In this document: positions 16,470 through 24,356 of the stretch, piece by piece | Layout: each line of letters begins with the position of its first letter | Numbering within the stretch: position 1 is the stretch's first letter | Origin: a virus | Reading direction: 5' to 3' (one strand) | DNA length: 25,628 nucleotides | IMG/VR virus record: IMGVR_UViG_3300022674_000006 | Span: 1 to 25,628 of that record | Position numbers and translations under genes: made by a program | The notes under the pieces: model-generated | What the model saw: only the letters and a program-made list of their open reading frames with translations | What the model was told of the DNA's origin: nothing | Databases searched by the model: none

Positions 16470-16833
16470 ATATAAATTTATTTAGTTTAATATTATTTGG
16501 TTTATACCTTATATCCTCAAATGTAAGATATGGGTCATCAGGCATAACACTAAAATCTTCTAAAGTATTTCCTTCTGTCATTATATCCCAATAAAGTAGA
16601 ACATACTCATGTTCATTAGTTAAAGAAAAAACAAATATGAATTTTGTTTCTTCAACATTATAATAATCCTCTTCAATTTCGAATATAATCTCATTAAATA
16701 ATAATCTTTTTCTCCATTTTGATTCTCTATGATTATAACATATATCACGTAATTCTTTTATTTTAGATAATGCATCTGGGTCTTTATCCATTATGATGCA
16801 TTTTCTGTCATAATAATTTAGTACTTCACTCAT
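16453..16833 (-). CDS. Hypothetical 126-residue protein
   Basis: It begins MSEVLNYYDRKCIIMDKDPDAL, then DICYNHRESKWRKRLLFNEIIFEIEEDYY, and a central beta-strand block KFIFVFSLTNEHEYVLLYWDIM. The residues around Y/W in LLYWDI suggest a soluble alpha/beta protein. No family is recognised. The start overlaps the primase stop (ATGA) and its end overlaps the cyclotransferase start, so it links the replication block to the amide-bond block in one transcript. Confidence 0.6.
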   Translation of the reverse strand: MSEVLNYYDRKCIIMDKDPDALSKIKELRDICYNHRESKWRKRLLFNEIIFEIEEDYYNVEETKFIFVFSLTNEHEYVLLYWDIMTEGNTLEDFSVMPDDPYLTFEDIRYKPNNIKLNKFIFENYG

Positions 16834-17822
16834 AATAAATATTTTAACATTCGTTTTGTTGCTAATTCGCCATAATCATGTCTAAAATCAGAAATATCTG
16901 TTTGCTCTTTTAAATCTGTTGGAATATGTATGTGTCTTAACCCATACTTTTCACCAAATTTAGCTGCATTAGATAATCCCGCTTCATCATTATCAAAAAA
17001 TATTACAATCTCGTCGTACCTTTTCTTTAATTTTTCAAAATTAACATCAGGTATCCAAGATGATTCATTATTTGTACCTATGGCGTTATAATTTAATCCT
17101 TTTAATGCTAATCTATCTTTTCTAGATTTTGTTATTATAAGTAATTCCCCTCGTTTGGGGATGTCTTTTATACCATCAATAACTAAATTATTTAAATTAG
17201 TCTTCCATTTATTAATTTTACTAAATGGTTGGTATATTTTACGTCTAAAATAAGTTCCGTCAAAATAAAAGTCATAACAATAGGAATATTTTTCTGCTAT
17301 AACAGAACCCCAATCGTTAAACCAATATGTTGAAATAGGAAAAGTTTCAGTTCCTAATTCTTTTCGTGTTATTCCATATGATAACCAATAGTCAGCATCA
17401 TGTTGTTGCCAATTACGTCTAGTAACATGTAAATGTAATTCTCTAGCTAATTCATTTGGTGTAACATTTTCTACTATTTTAGATTTAGTCGGTTGTAATA
17501 CAATAGGAGATGCTGAATAATCAGCAAGACCTAAGTTCATGTCTCTATTTACTACTCTTAATACATCATGAAAATCAATACCTTTGAGTTTCATTAGGAA
17601 TTTAATCCAATTACCAGAGTCTCCTCCTCTCATATCATTATATATTACATCTCCTGTCTCAGAGTTAACAACTAACCCAAAGGAAGGATTGCTGTCCTTC
17701 CTAAAGGGTGAATTAGTTGCTTTCCCGACGTTTAATTCGGGCATGTAATATTTAAATATTTGATAAGGAGTCACTTTCTTTAATATATTTTCAAGTGTTA
17801 GTTCTTCACCAAATTTAAACAT
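16830..17822 (-). CDS. DnaG-type primase with degenerate zinc-binding and Toprim features
   Basis: The 330-residue protein has a CHC2-like N-terminal segment in which the usual cysteines are absent: SPFRKDSNPSFG (38-49) replaces CPFHxEKTPSF, and YNDMRGGDSGNWIKFLM (61-77) has no Cys-x-x-Cys. The Toprim domain is visible as LLIITKSRKDRLAL (227-240) and IVIFFDNDEAGLSNA (272-286). The D277 and D279 pair for metal binding is present. The usual first-strand glutamate (G-E-x-D) is replaced by T-K-S-R-K-D. It would make RNA primers for the phage helicase. The gene ends the replication block and overlaps the next gene by 4 bases. Confidence 0.85.
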   Translation of the reverse strand: MFKFGEELTLENILKKVTPYQIFKYYMPELNVGKATNSPFRKDSNPSFGLVVNSETGDVIYNDMRGGDSGNWIKFLMKLKGIDFHDVLRVVNRDMNLGLADYSASPIVLQPTKSKIVENVTPNELARELHLHVTRRNWQQHDADYWLSYGITRKELGTETFPISTYWFNDWGSVIAEKYSYCYDFYFDGTYFRRKIYQPFSKINKWKTNLNNLVIDGIKDIPKRGELLIITKSRKDRLALKGLNYNAIGTNNESSWIPDVNFEKLKKRYDEIVIFFDNDEAGLSNAAKFGEKYGLRHIHIPTDLKEQTDISDFRHDYGELATKRMLKYLL

Positions 17823-17834
17823 ATTTATATAATA

Positions 17835-18461
17835 TTAGAACGGCATATCGTCTCCGCCTTCAGATTCTTCATCATCATTTCCAAAAGCTGGAACTGGTGG
17901 TGGAGCTACATCTGGTTGAGCTTCACTTGGGTCTAACCGTTTAAAATCATTAGGATTATTCTTATCGAATTTCAATTTTGTATCTGCATCTGCTACAACA
18001 GGCATATCTGCGCCTGGTGCAATTGCTTCAACAAAATCAAACATAGGAATAGATGTACGGTATTTTGTTTTAGGGTTACCATCCTTATCTGTTCCTAAAT
18101 ACTCCTCTGCTTGTAGCTTTAATCGTAATTTACGACCTGACCACATAGAGTTTAATGCTTTAGCCATTTCATCTAAGCTTTCAAAGTTTTTATCAACTAA
18201 GATTTCTAACTTATTAACTGCTGAATGAATAGCCATAATTTTACGCATTGTAATCACTTGAGATTTTTCAGTAACATACAACTTTTGGATTGTACTGTTA
18301 TCATCAGTATCTCCTGTAATTTTTAGATTAATTTGAATGAAAGGAGTTTTCTTTTCATTCGGAGCAACACCGCTCTCTACACTGATGATAGTTACGGAAT
18401 TATTAATACCATAACCAACATACTTCTTGTCTTCAGGGACATTTTTAAAATCAAAATTCAT
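17835..18461 (-). CDS. Single-stranded DNA-binding protein candidate with acidic tail
   Basis: The 208-residue protein begins MNFDFKNVPEDKKYVGYG. It has beta-strand-rich middle segments (VTIISVESGVAP, FIQINLKITGD) and a long helix (MRKIMAIHSAVNKLEILV). The last 30 residues are proline-rich then acidic, ending DDEESEGGDDMPF. This very closely resembles the end of bacterial SSB (DDDIPF), which binds partner proteins. It sits between the primase and the Sak4-like ATPase, as phage SSBs often do. Domain type (OB fold) is inferred, not proven. The tail is strong supporting evidence. Confidence 0.72.
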   Translation of the reverse strand: MNFDFKNVPEDKKYVGYGINNSVTIISVESGVAPNEKKTPFIQINLKITGDTDDNSTIQKLYVTEKSQVITMRKIMAIHSAVNKLEILVDKNFESLDEMAKALNSMWSGRKLRLKLQAEEYLGTDKDGNPKTKYRTSIPMFDFVEAIAPGADMPVVADADTKLKFDKNNPNDFKRLDPSEAQPDVAPPPVPAFGNDDEESEGGDDMPF

Positions 18462-18481
18462 ATCTAATTTGTGTTTTTAAT

Positions 18482-19156
18482 TTATTCATACTTATTAATT
18501 TTCTCCAAAATTGGAGCTAGGTCATTATCTACATGTAGTTCATCAAATAACCCCATTGGTGTTTTTGCTTCACGACCTGTACCATCTTTATTAGTTAAAA
18601 AGTAATATCTAGGCTTACCGTCTATAATTTCTACATCTGCAAAAAATTCATATGTTACGTAGCTAGGTATTTTTACTTTTTGTTCTAACAATTTTCCTGG
18701 TGTGTATAATGTTGTTGTTTTCACTCCATTTGAGTCTATCACTTCTTGGGTGTGCCCTATCATTACAATTGTTAGGTCGTCTCTATATTCGCCATCCTGT
18801 TCACTTGCAAGTAATGCATTATACGTATCCGTAGCTAATGCGTCCCATTTTGCGAATCCAGGAATCTTTGAATCCTTTCTAGTTCGATAGTTAAAATAGT
18901 GTGTAATATCCTCTATAATAACTGTCTTAATGTGTGGTGCTTTGGCATTAATGTTATCTAATGCCGCTTTTAAATTTATTAAACCTACTACTTTTGCTAA
19001 ATTCTTATTTTTAGAATTATATAGTTTTTTAGCTCCTGCAAATGGCAAAGGCTTTGTATTAGGTGTTATAATAAATGTACTTTTTGGGTCTAGGTTTCTT
19101 AATGATGTAGATTTACCTGCACCACTATCTCCTATAATTAAAATATTCTTACTCAT
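18482..19156 (-). CDS. Sak4-like P-loop ATPase
   Basis: A 224-residue RecA-like or AAA_24-type ATPase. Walker A is GDSGAGKST (9-17), Walker B is VIIED (79-83), and a sensor-like IGHTQ (133-137) follows the LTIVMI strand. Proteins of this layout are often Sak4-type single-strand annealing or recombination ATPases encoded beside phage SSB genes. The role fits recombination-dependent replication with the exonuclease further downstream. It begins 13 bases after the helicase gene ends. A general helper ATPase is an alternative. Confidence 0.82.
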   Translation of the reverse strand: MSKNILIIGDSGAGKSTSLRNLDPKSTFIITPNTKPLPFAGAKKLYNSKNKNLAKVVGLINLKAALDNINAKAPHIKTVIIEDITHYFNYRTRKDSKIPGFAKWDALATDTYNALLASEQDGEYRDDLTIVMIGHTQEVIDSNGVKTTTLYTPGKLLEQKVKIPSYVTYEFFADVEIIDGKPRYYFLTNKDGTGREAKTPMGLFDELHVDNDLAPILEKINKYE

Positions 19157-19168
19157 CTTTCTTTCTCT

Positions 19169-19476
19169 CTATTTTAAATAATACTTCCTGTATCTTTTTA
19201 GATTATCCATATCAAATTTCGTTGGGTCTTTAGGTAATTCAAATAATTCCCCAGTCTCACCCAAAAATAGTAATGGAAACACACCAAAAGCAGCTCCATG
19301 TCTATTCTTTACAATATTCAATATCAATAACTTATTACCAAATCCTATTTCAGTGTGACCTCCGTTAACAATATCTGCAACTTGAAATCCAAAGAACTTC
19401 GCATGTCGTTCTCTACTAGGACTCATCAAGCCTAATACAACGTTAGCTGCATCAAACATTCCCGCATTACCTTCTA
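19169..19476 (-). CDS. DnaB/gp4-type replicative helicase, exon 2
   Basis: The C-terminal exon continues the helicase after the intron as EGNAGMFDAANVVLGLMSP, then RERHAKFFGFQVADIVNGG and KLLILNIVKNRHGAAFGV. Such KNRxG residues are the arginine-finger-containing end of DnaB-type helicases (usual form KNRxG). Joining 20789 to 19476 gives 371 residues with no frame disruption, reading DFRDG-L-EGNAGM. Starting at 19459 would lose part of the protein. A short positively charged end (YRKYYLK) closes it. Confidence 0.88.
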
Positions 19477-19489
19477 CTATGGTCGTTAA

Positions 19490-19981
19490 TCATAATACGT
19501 TCTCTTGTATTTTAAAACAATCTTTTTTAGATTTAATCCATCTATTAATAGTACCTCTATTAACATTTAGTTTAACTCCAGCATCAGTAACACTATCATA
19601 AACAATCCCTTTTATGGAGCATTTATGAGCATTTCCTGATATTTTATCATACATTGGATTATTTTTACCCGATTTATCTGATATATTCCATCCAAATAAA
19701 TCCATATTATAACCTTTATTATATGCTTCAAATTTATCAATATAAAATTGCTCTAATTGATATGCTTCTTTTTTATTAGAAGTAATTATTGTATCAATTT
19801 CAATTAATTCAAAATTTTCAATACCATGCTTTCTTATAGCCTGATGAAAATTAGATGTTGAGCCGAACCTTACCTTTCTTAAATGAGAAAGGTTACGTTT
19901 ATGTAAAGTTTCAGAGGTTAAACCTATGTATACTTTATTATTGATTAAATTTTTATATTTATATATTATGTATGTTTTCAT
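19490..19981 (-). CDS. GIY-YIG homing endonuclease with NUMOD1-like C-terminus
   Basis: This 163-residue protein has the GIY-YIG catalytic core: TYIIYKYKNLINNKVYIGLTS (Y4-I and Y18-I-G), R29 in LHKRNLSHL, then the glutamate in QLEQFYIDKFE. The C-terminal segment GIVYDSVTDAGVKLNVNRGTINRWI resembles a NUMOD1/helix-turn-helix DNA-binding module. It cleaves an intronless target so the intron can be copied. The sequence lies 3' of the P9 element, an unusual place, because most such genes are looped out of an earlier peripheral stem. No Shine-Dalgarno sequence is present. Confidence 0.9.
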   Translation of the reverse strand: MKTYIIYKYKNLINNKVYIGLTSETLHKRNLSHLRKVRFGSTSNFHQAIRKHGIENFELIEIDTIITSNKKEAYQLEQFYIDKFEAYNKGYNMDLFGWNISDKSGKNNPMYDKISGNAHKCSIKGIVYDSVTDAGVKLNVNRGTINRWIKSKKDCFKIQENVL

Positions 19982-20105
19982 GTTTTATTATATACTTATG
20001 AACTGCTACATATTACTATGCAGATGAGACTATATCTTCACCCTAATAGGGCGGCTAGTGTTTCGAACCACTTGGTTCTACTTCCTTTCGGAATAGTCGT
20101 TACAC

Positions 20106-20678
20106 TCATTTCTGAAATTTACGATAGTTAGGTTTGGACTTTAATGCCCTTACGGCCTCATAACTTACACCTGTTGCTTTAACTATCTTTTCATATATAC
20201 CATTATGAATTCTTCCTGAAGCATGCTTAGGAGCTTCCTTTAGCATTTTTAACACTTCTTCTATTTTATCATTAGAATATTTAGACCAATTACAGTCTTC
20301 ACCATATTTAGGTTTATTTAACTCTGTTTTATAAGCATGGGTTTGATTTTCACTATTGGTACACCATTCTAAATTAGAATAATGATTATTAGTTTTATCT
20401 CCATCTATATGATTGACTTGTAATCTTTCTCCTATTCTTTCTACAAAATACAAAGCTACTAATCTATGTACTGTTTTAGTCACATGTTGACCTTTATAAT
20501 TAAACTGTACATATTTATAACCTTTATGATTTAATCTTTGTGTTAAAAGCTTACCCTTCATTGGTACTATATGACCTTGTGGGTATTTACGCTCTCTATC
20601 TTTACTTCTTACATTTCCATAGTTACTTACCTCGTAAGCACCATCGAACAATTCTATTGTTTTATATATTTCTTCCAT
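20106..20678 (-). CDS. NUMOD4-HNH homing endonuclease in the helicase intron
   Basis: This 190-residue protein starts MEEIYKTIELFDGAYEVSNYGNVRSKDRE, the NUMOD4 signature. The HNH core is QVNHIDGDKTNNHYSNLEWCTNSENQTHA (about residues 86-114), with the two histidines and two asparagines expected. The C-terminal third (EEVLKMLKEAPKHASGRIH, KIVKATGVSYEAVRALK) is a helix-turn-helix-like DNA-binding part. It probably nicks the intronless helicase gene. It is placed between P4 elements and P7, the usual site for a group I intron ORF. It ends about 6 bases from the GUGUAACGACUA P7 strand. Confidence 0.9.
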   Translation of the reverse strand: MEEIYKTIELFDGAYEVSNYGNVRSKDRERKYPQGHIVPMKGKLLTQRLNHKGYKYVQFNYKGQHVTKTVHRLVALYFVERIGERLQVNHIDGDKTNNHYSNLEWCTNSENQTHAYKTELNKPKYGEDCNWSKYSNDKIEEVLKMLKEAPKHASGRIHNGIYEKIVKATGVSYEAVRALKSKPNYRKFQK

Positions 20679-20788
20679 ATTATTAGCTCGGTATTAACCT
20701 TCTCTTATATTACTATATACGAATGTAGGTTGTCCACCGAATTAACTAGCTTTTCGATACACATTACTGTGTAAAGGGGCCAATTTTA

Positions 20789-21596
20789 ACCCGTCTCTAA
20801 AATCAGAGTCTTTTGGTAATATATCGTCTAATTTAACCCTGTCTGTAGAGTTAAATCCCCGATTGAGCTGTTGTGTTACTACAAATGTGAAAAGGTATCT
20901 ATTTCTAGCCTTAATCATGACATCAGCCATATCATCTATCATTTGTTTTCTACTTTGACCACTTATACATTTTACTAATGATATATGGTCAACTACTATA
21001 ATAGTAACTTGTGATGGGTCTTTCTCTGTATATGATTTAAATACAGGTAATATTTTACCATCTTTTGTTTTTATATTTCGCTTCTCTATTTCACCATATT
21101 CCTCTGCTAATTTATTAACATAAGTACTAAAACTTATATGATTTAATGACATATCTAATATGGTTACTGCCTCTTCAAAGTCTTTAACATAGTCTTCAAA
21201 GTCTTTTGACTCTAATAGAGCATTGATATACCCATCTAGAGTATGCTCTGTCCAATGACTTAATAAATACTGCGCATCGACTAGTAATCCATGATATCTA
21301 TGTATCCATCTAGAAGCCAATTCTGCGATTATTTGACTCTGTGGCATCTCAAGCGAGAAGTAATGTATCTTTAACGCATACTTCTTTCCTTTCAATCTCC
21401 AATCATCAAATACATTGAATACAAATAGTTCATTTGCAGTTTTTGATTTACCTGCTCCTGAACCTCCACCTATTAAATATAAGCGTTCCTTCCTCACTCC
21501 TGGAATAAAATTGTTAAATTTTGTTAAATTAAAAGGTATTCCCTTATTTAACCCTAACATTCCAGCGTCTTTCTCTTCTTTAAACTTTTTTAACAT
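20789..21596 (-). CDS. DnaB/gp4-type replicative helicase, exon 1
   Basis: The exon encodes 269 residues plus one base. It unwinds DNA as a ring at the replication fork. Walker A is GGGSGAGKS (43-51), Walker B ends in IIVVDHISLV (199-208, D203 first), and TQQLNRGF (241-248) corresponds to the glutamine-containing coupling motif (usual QLxR). There is no N-terminal primase or collar domain, so the protein is a helicase core only, with primase encoded separately. The exon ends DSDFRDG, part of the DFRxS/G loop near DNA-binding residues. Intron removal is needed for the last 100 residues. Confidence 0.93.
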
Positions 21597-21611
21597 GTGT
21601 TATTCTCCTTT

Positions 21612-22124
21612 TTATTGGAAACCTAATACACTTGTTTCAGCGTCTTGAACATCTTCGTCTTTATAAAGTTCCCAGCTACGATTATTAACCCAAGTTTTCA
21701 TATTATTCATATATTCTAACTTTTTAGTTTGTAATCTATAAGCTAATTCTTTACGCAGACCTTTTTTTATATCTAAATATGTGTTATGATTTGCTAAATG
21801 TTTACTTATTTTTTTAAATATGTCAATACCAATCTTAGATTCTGAGGATTTTGGCCTCAAAGCTCTTCCGCTTGGTGTTCTCGCTGGATACATGTTCCAG
21901 ATTTCTTCAAATAATTTTTTAACATCTGACTTATTGCCAAATATCTCTTTCGATTTATACGTCAAATTCGTACCTGAATCATCCACATCAAGGAAGCCCT
22001 TTTCCGAGAGCTCCTTGATTTCATCTGGATGAATTTTATAAGGGTCTGTATTTTCATGTACAGACACTAAATAATAGTATTGATTTGGCGATAAACCATA
22101 CTTTCGTATAAATTTATCCATCAT
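21612..22124 (-). CDS. Putative helicase loader or replication initiator
   Basis: The 170-residue protein begins MMDKFIRKYGLSPNQYYYLVSVHENTDPY and reads as a winged-helix-like domain through DPYKIHPDEIKELSEKGFLDVDDS. The C-terminus, MYPARTPSGRALRPKSSES and MKTWVNNRSWELYKDED, resembles the FWxxYPxR and W-LxxRxWE ends seen in replisome organisers and DnaD-like loader proteins. It sits 15 bases before the helicase gene, which is the usual position of a loader. The assignment is by context and pattern only. Confidence 0.6.
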   Translation of the reverse strand: MMDKFIRKYGLSPNQYYYLVSVHENTDPYKIHPDEIKELSEKGFLDVDDSGTNLTYKSKEIFGNKSDVKKLFEEIWNMYPARTPSGRALRPKSSESKIGIDIFKKISKHLANHNTYLDIKKGLRKELAYRLQTKKLEYMNNMKTWVNNRSWELYKDEDVQDAETSVLGFQ

Positions 22125-22138
22125 CTCTATGCCTTCTC

Positions 22139-22663
22139 TTAATTGCTTAGTATAGCATTTAATACGGATGGTGTAAATTCTACATCCGCTATTGTTAAAG
22201 ATATTTCATCATCAACATCAAATGCTTCATGAACAAATTTGTCGTCAAGAGCATACAAAAAAGGTCTAATTGTTTCCAATAATGCTAAAGGTATATCAGC
22301 ATTTTTTGTTTCTACCATTTTTGTAATATTGTTGACACTGATATCTAAGTCTTTAAGATTTACATCTTTATAATTCTTAAAAACTTTAATAGCAACATCA
22401 TCCTTTTTAACTTTCCAACAAGTGCTCATTCTAGGAGCTAATTCATCTGTAATTTTTGAATTAAACTCCTCTATTTCTTTTTTATTAGCTTCTGTAAAGT
22501 CTGTTTCAACTTCTATTAGATTATTACCAATATCGTTTATGGAAGTAATAGTTTCTTTTCTATAAACTATTTCTTGCCCTAATTCTTCAGTAAGGTCAGC
22601 AAAAGCTAATCCTGATACTACATCACCTACTTCAAAAGGTGTAATTTTTTCAAATAGTTCCAT
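22139..22663 (-). CDS. Hypothetical 174-residue acidic protein
   Basis: It begins MELFEKITPFEVGDVVSGLAFAD, and the FEVGDVVSG phrase is common in proteins with small SH3-like domains. The remainder is acidic and helical with a C-terminal segment (EAFDVDDEISLTIADVEFTPSVLNAIL). Its ATG overlaps the stop of the gene before it (TAATG-type overlap). I recognise no family. Its position between replication genes suggests a function in the replication programme. Confidence 0.6.
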   Translation of the reverse strand: MELFEKITPFEVGDVVSGLAFADLTEELGQEIVYRKETITSINDIGNNLIEVETDFTEANKKEIEEFNSKITDELAPRMSTCWKVKKDDVAIKVFKNYKDVNLKDLDISVNNITKMVETKNADIPLALLETIRPFLYALDDKFVHEAFDVDDEISLTIADVEFTPSVLNAILSN

Positions 22664-23358
22664 TAGCTTAATTCTTTAATAAATTTTTCATATGTTTTTG
22701 TATTCCAATTTCTAGCGTATTTATATTTTTTATCAGGATAAATAGGTACAACAGCACCTTCTAATCTAAAAGTATCATATACACTATTAAAAGTTTTATA
22801 ATTAGATAATGTATCTAGTATATTAACCTTCCTCATACTACGTTTTGCATCATTATAATTCATATCACTAAAGTAATGACCTACAAAAGAAGGAACATTA
22901 CCTTTATAATAACAATTTATAGCTATACAAAACCTTTGTGTTTCATTATATTTATCTTTAAATATACGTTTAAGATTAAAATAATGTTTTATTGTTTCTG
23001 TAAAAAGGTCTTTATTACACTCTTGTTTTTCACCATTATCATATTCTCCTTCCCATAAACATCTTAATATAGTAGTGAATACAATTAAGGCTCCATTATC
23101 ATTATTAAAATCTCCTGTAGTTATATAAATATTATCATCTTTAGAAGATAATCTATAATTGAACTTAAATCCCATTTTTTTCAAGTCACGTAAAAATTCT
23201 CTAGTTCTAGACATAGAAAAAATTCTTTTTTCCTTTTCTATTATTATTTCCTTTTTACCTTTCGTATACCTAGACAATAAAGGAGCAAAACATATTTGGT
23301 CGCTATAAGTAGTATATTCTCCTCTATATTTAGTTCTAAATGAACATGATGATGCCAT
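22663..23358 (-). CDS. Hypothetical 231-residue protein
   Basis: The protein starts MASSCSFRTKYRGEYTTYSDQI and is basic, with a middle part (NNDNGALIVFTTILRCLWEGEYDN) and (RFCIAINCYYKGNVPSFVGHYFSDMNYNDAKRSMRKV). Many tyrosines, phenylalanines and lysines are present and a few cysteines. No motif is recognised and the length does not suggest a standard enzyme. It precedes a coupled gene and follows a gene after two bases, consistent with a shared transcript. Confidence 0.6.
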   Translation of the reverse strand: MASSCSFRTKYRGEYTTYSDQICFAPLLSRYTKGKKEIIIEKEKRIFSMSRTREFLRDLKKMGFKFNYRLSSKDDNIYITTGDFNNDNGALIVFTTILRCLWEGEYDNGEKQECNKDLFTETIKHYFNLKRIFKDKYNETQRFCIAINCYYKGNVPSFVGHYFSDMNYNDAKRSMRKVNILDTLSNYKTFNSVYDTFRLEGAVVPIYPDKKYKYARNWNTKTYEKFIKELS

Positions 23359-23360
23359 AA

Positions 23361-23660
23361 TTATAAATTTTTAATATACATCTTTAATGAACCTGTTTTT
23401 GGATACCCAACTCTTCGTTCAAATGTATGTTTATTATTAAATCCTAAAGACTTTAAATTCTTCTCCAATATATCTTCTCCTGGAGATACTATCACAAAAA
23501 CTGATGTTTGTCCATTACCTGTAGTTACACCTACTTCTTTATTCTCAAGCATTTGTTTTCTTAATACTTCTACAGCATATTTTAAATGAGTTAATGGTGT
23601 ACCATTGTGCACATCATTAATTTGGCATAATGCACAACATGCCGTTGTTGTTTTTTCCAT
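23361..23660 (-). CDS. Hypothetical 99-residue protein
   Basis: It begins MEKTTTACCALCQINDVHNGTP and has one CCALC cluster, then a helix (LKYAVEVLRKQMLENK) and a beta-like middle (VGVTTGNGQTSVFVIVSPGEDI). The end is basic (SLKMYIKNL). The cysteines are too few for a defined zinc finger. It starts after the terminator and possible RNA at 23688-23782, so it may have its own promoter, but I see no clear match. Confidence 0.6.
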   Translation of the reverse strand: MEKTTTACCALCQINDVHNGTPLTHLKYAVEVLRKQMLENKEVGVTTGNGQTSVFVIVSPGEDILEKNLKSLGFNNKHTFERRVGYPKTGSLKMYIKNL

Positions 23661-23687
23661 AGTTATTTAATTATAAGTTAATAAAAA

Positions 23688-23708
23688 TGAGGATATAAGG
23701 GTTCCTCA
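23688..23708 (-). terminator. Rho-independent terminator with UUUUUAU tail
   Basis: On the minus strand TGAGGA and TCCTCA pair over six perfect bases around a nine-base loop, followed directly by TTTTTAT (complement of 23681-23687). It lies 87 bases beyond the stop of the 23795 gene. It could end the early gene run or a short RNA that precedes it. Confidence 0.75.
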
Positions 23709-23782
23709 ACCCCAGCCAATCAATTGATTGTTACTCCGATACGGCTCTATTATTCTATTATCCAGGCTTTCACGGCTATCCT
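23688..23782 (-). ncRNA. Candidate small structured RNA, unidentified
   Basis: This gene-free stretch has unusually high self-complementarity for such an AT-rich genome. AGGATA at its 5' end pairs with TATCCT near the 3' end over six bases. Within it are a perfect palindrome (23717-23730), a CCG-UAU-CGG hairpin, a direct repeat of ATAATAGA, and a GGGTT-AACCC stem that competes with the terminator hairpin. It ends at the terminator. It does not fit a tRNA cloverleaf, a known group I core or a riboswitch that I recognise. A small regulatory or decoy RNA is possible. Confidence 0.35.
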
Positions 23783-23794
23783 GTAGAATTTAGT

Positions 23795-24013
23795 CTAATA
23801 TATTTCATAATCGTTTGAATATAATTTATGACTAATGTTTGCAAATCTAAACGTCCAAGAGGAATCATCATTGATACGAAATCTTAAATCATCTAAAATT
23901 GAAGCTATCGTAACAGTTTTTCCAAGGTATATATCCATGTCTCCACGTTTATTCCAAGTTTCTGGTCTACCTTCGTTTTTTAATACTACTACATCGCCTA
24001 CTTTATATTTCAT
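23795..24013 (-). CDS. Small SH3-like hypothetical protein
   Basis: This 72-residue protein starts MKYKVGDVVVLKNEGRPETW and contains GDMDIYLGKTVTIASI, then FRINDDSSWTFRFANI. The KVGDxV opening and repeated short beta strands with WTF near the end resemble small SH3-like barrel proteins that occur in many phages. Its role is unknown. It follows the next gene upstream after three bases and precedes the possible RNA. Confidence 0.65.
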   Translation of the reverse strand: MKYKVGDVVVLKNEGRPETWNKRGDMDIYLGKTVTIASILDDLRFRINDDSSWTFRFANISHKLYSNDYEIY

Positions 24014-24016
24014 AGC

Positions 24017-24304
24017 TTAGTATATATCAAAGGTTTCATCAAAATCATTATATTTCTTAAAACCTTTGGCGTTAACATCTATAGTACTACCTACCTTTGG
24101 GTAACTACCATTTGATTTTTCCAATATTTTACATCGAAGTACAGGGTCTTTGTTATCACTCCAACCACCAAAACTATAAGGTTTATAATATCTTACAACT
24201 TGTAGTTTTAGTAATGGTTCTAAATATTGACCTCTAGATTTTTTAAATAGCCCATTTGGTTTAATAATATCGTCTTTTTTAAATAATTGCTTTTCTTCTG
24301 TCAT
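24017..24304 (-). CDS. Hypothetical 95-residue protein
   Basis: The protein begins MTEEKQLFKKDDIIKPNGLFKKS and has a middle segment VVRYYKPYSFGGWSDNKDPVLRCKILEKSNGSYPKVG. The alternation of charged and beta-prone stretches with DDIIKP near the start again suggests a small beta-barrel like the neighbour at 23795-24013, perhaps a paralogue with extra loops. It comes directly after a hairpin terminator (24318-24348), so it likely begins a new unit. Confidence 0.6.
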   Translation of the reverse strand: MTEEKQLFKKDDIIKPNGLFKKSRGQYLEPLLKLQVVRYYKPYSFGGWSDNKDPVLRCKILEKSNGSYPKVGSTIDVNAKGFKKYNDFDETFDIY

Positions 24305-24317
24305 AATTTAAAATTTT

Positions 24318-24348
24318 AAAATAGCCCCATATTTCAGAGGCTATTTTT
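24318..24348 (-). terminator. Hairpin terminator, possibly bidirectional
   Basis: AAAATAGCC and GGCTATTTT are perfect complements around a loop of about 11 bases, and T-rich sequence follows on both sides. It lies nine bases past the stop of the 24357 gene. The two-sided A and T runs allow termination in either direction, although all nearby genes run leftward. Confidence 0.8.
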
Positions 24349-24356
24349 AATTAATA

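Larger units (their letters stand above)
19477..20788 (-). ncRNA. Group I intron in the helicase gene, carrying two homing endonuclease genes
   Basis: The intron has 1312 bases. The exon ends in GACGGGU and the intron ends in G at 19477; this is the only join between a U and a G that keeps the frame. P1 forms between exon GGGU and GCCC in the intron. A P2 hairpin with a GUAA tetraloop is at 20758-20775. P4 pairs UCGGU with ACCGA before the first ORF. P7 is GACUA (20094-20098) with UAGUC (20028-20032) in GUGAAGAUAUAGUC. A P9-like hairpin follows. The GIY-YIG gene stop lies only 13 bases from the intron end. One core is seen, so this is one intron with two ORFs rather than two introns. Confidence 0.88.

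Noticed and set aside
23688-23782. tRNA gene.
   Set aside because: No T-loop sequence (GGTTCRAnYCC) or cloverleaf; the GGGTT-AACCC stem has only a four-base loop.
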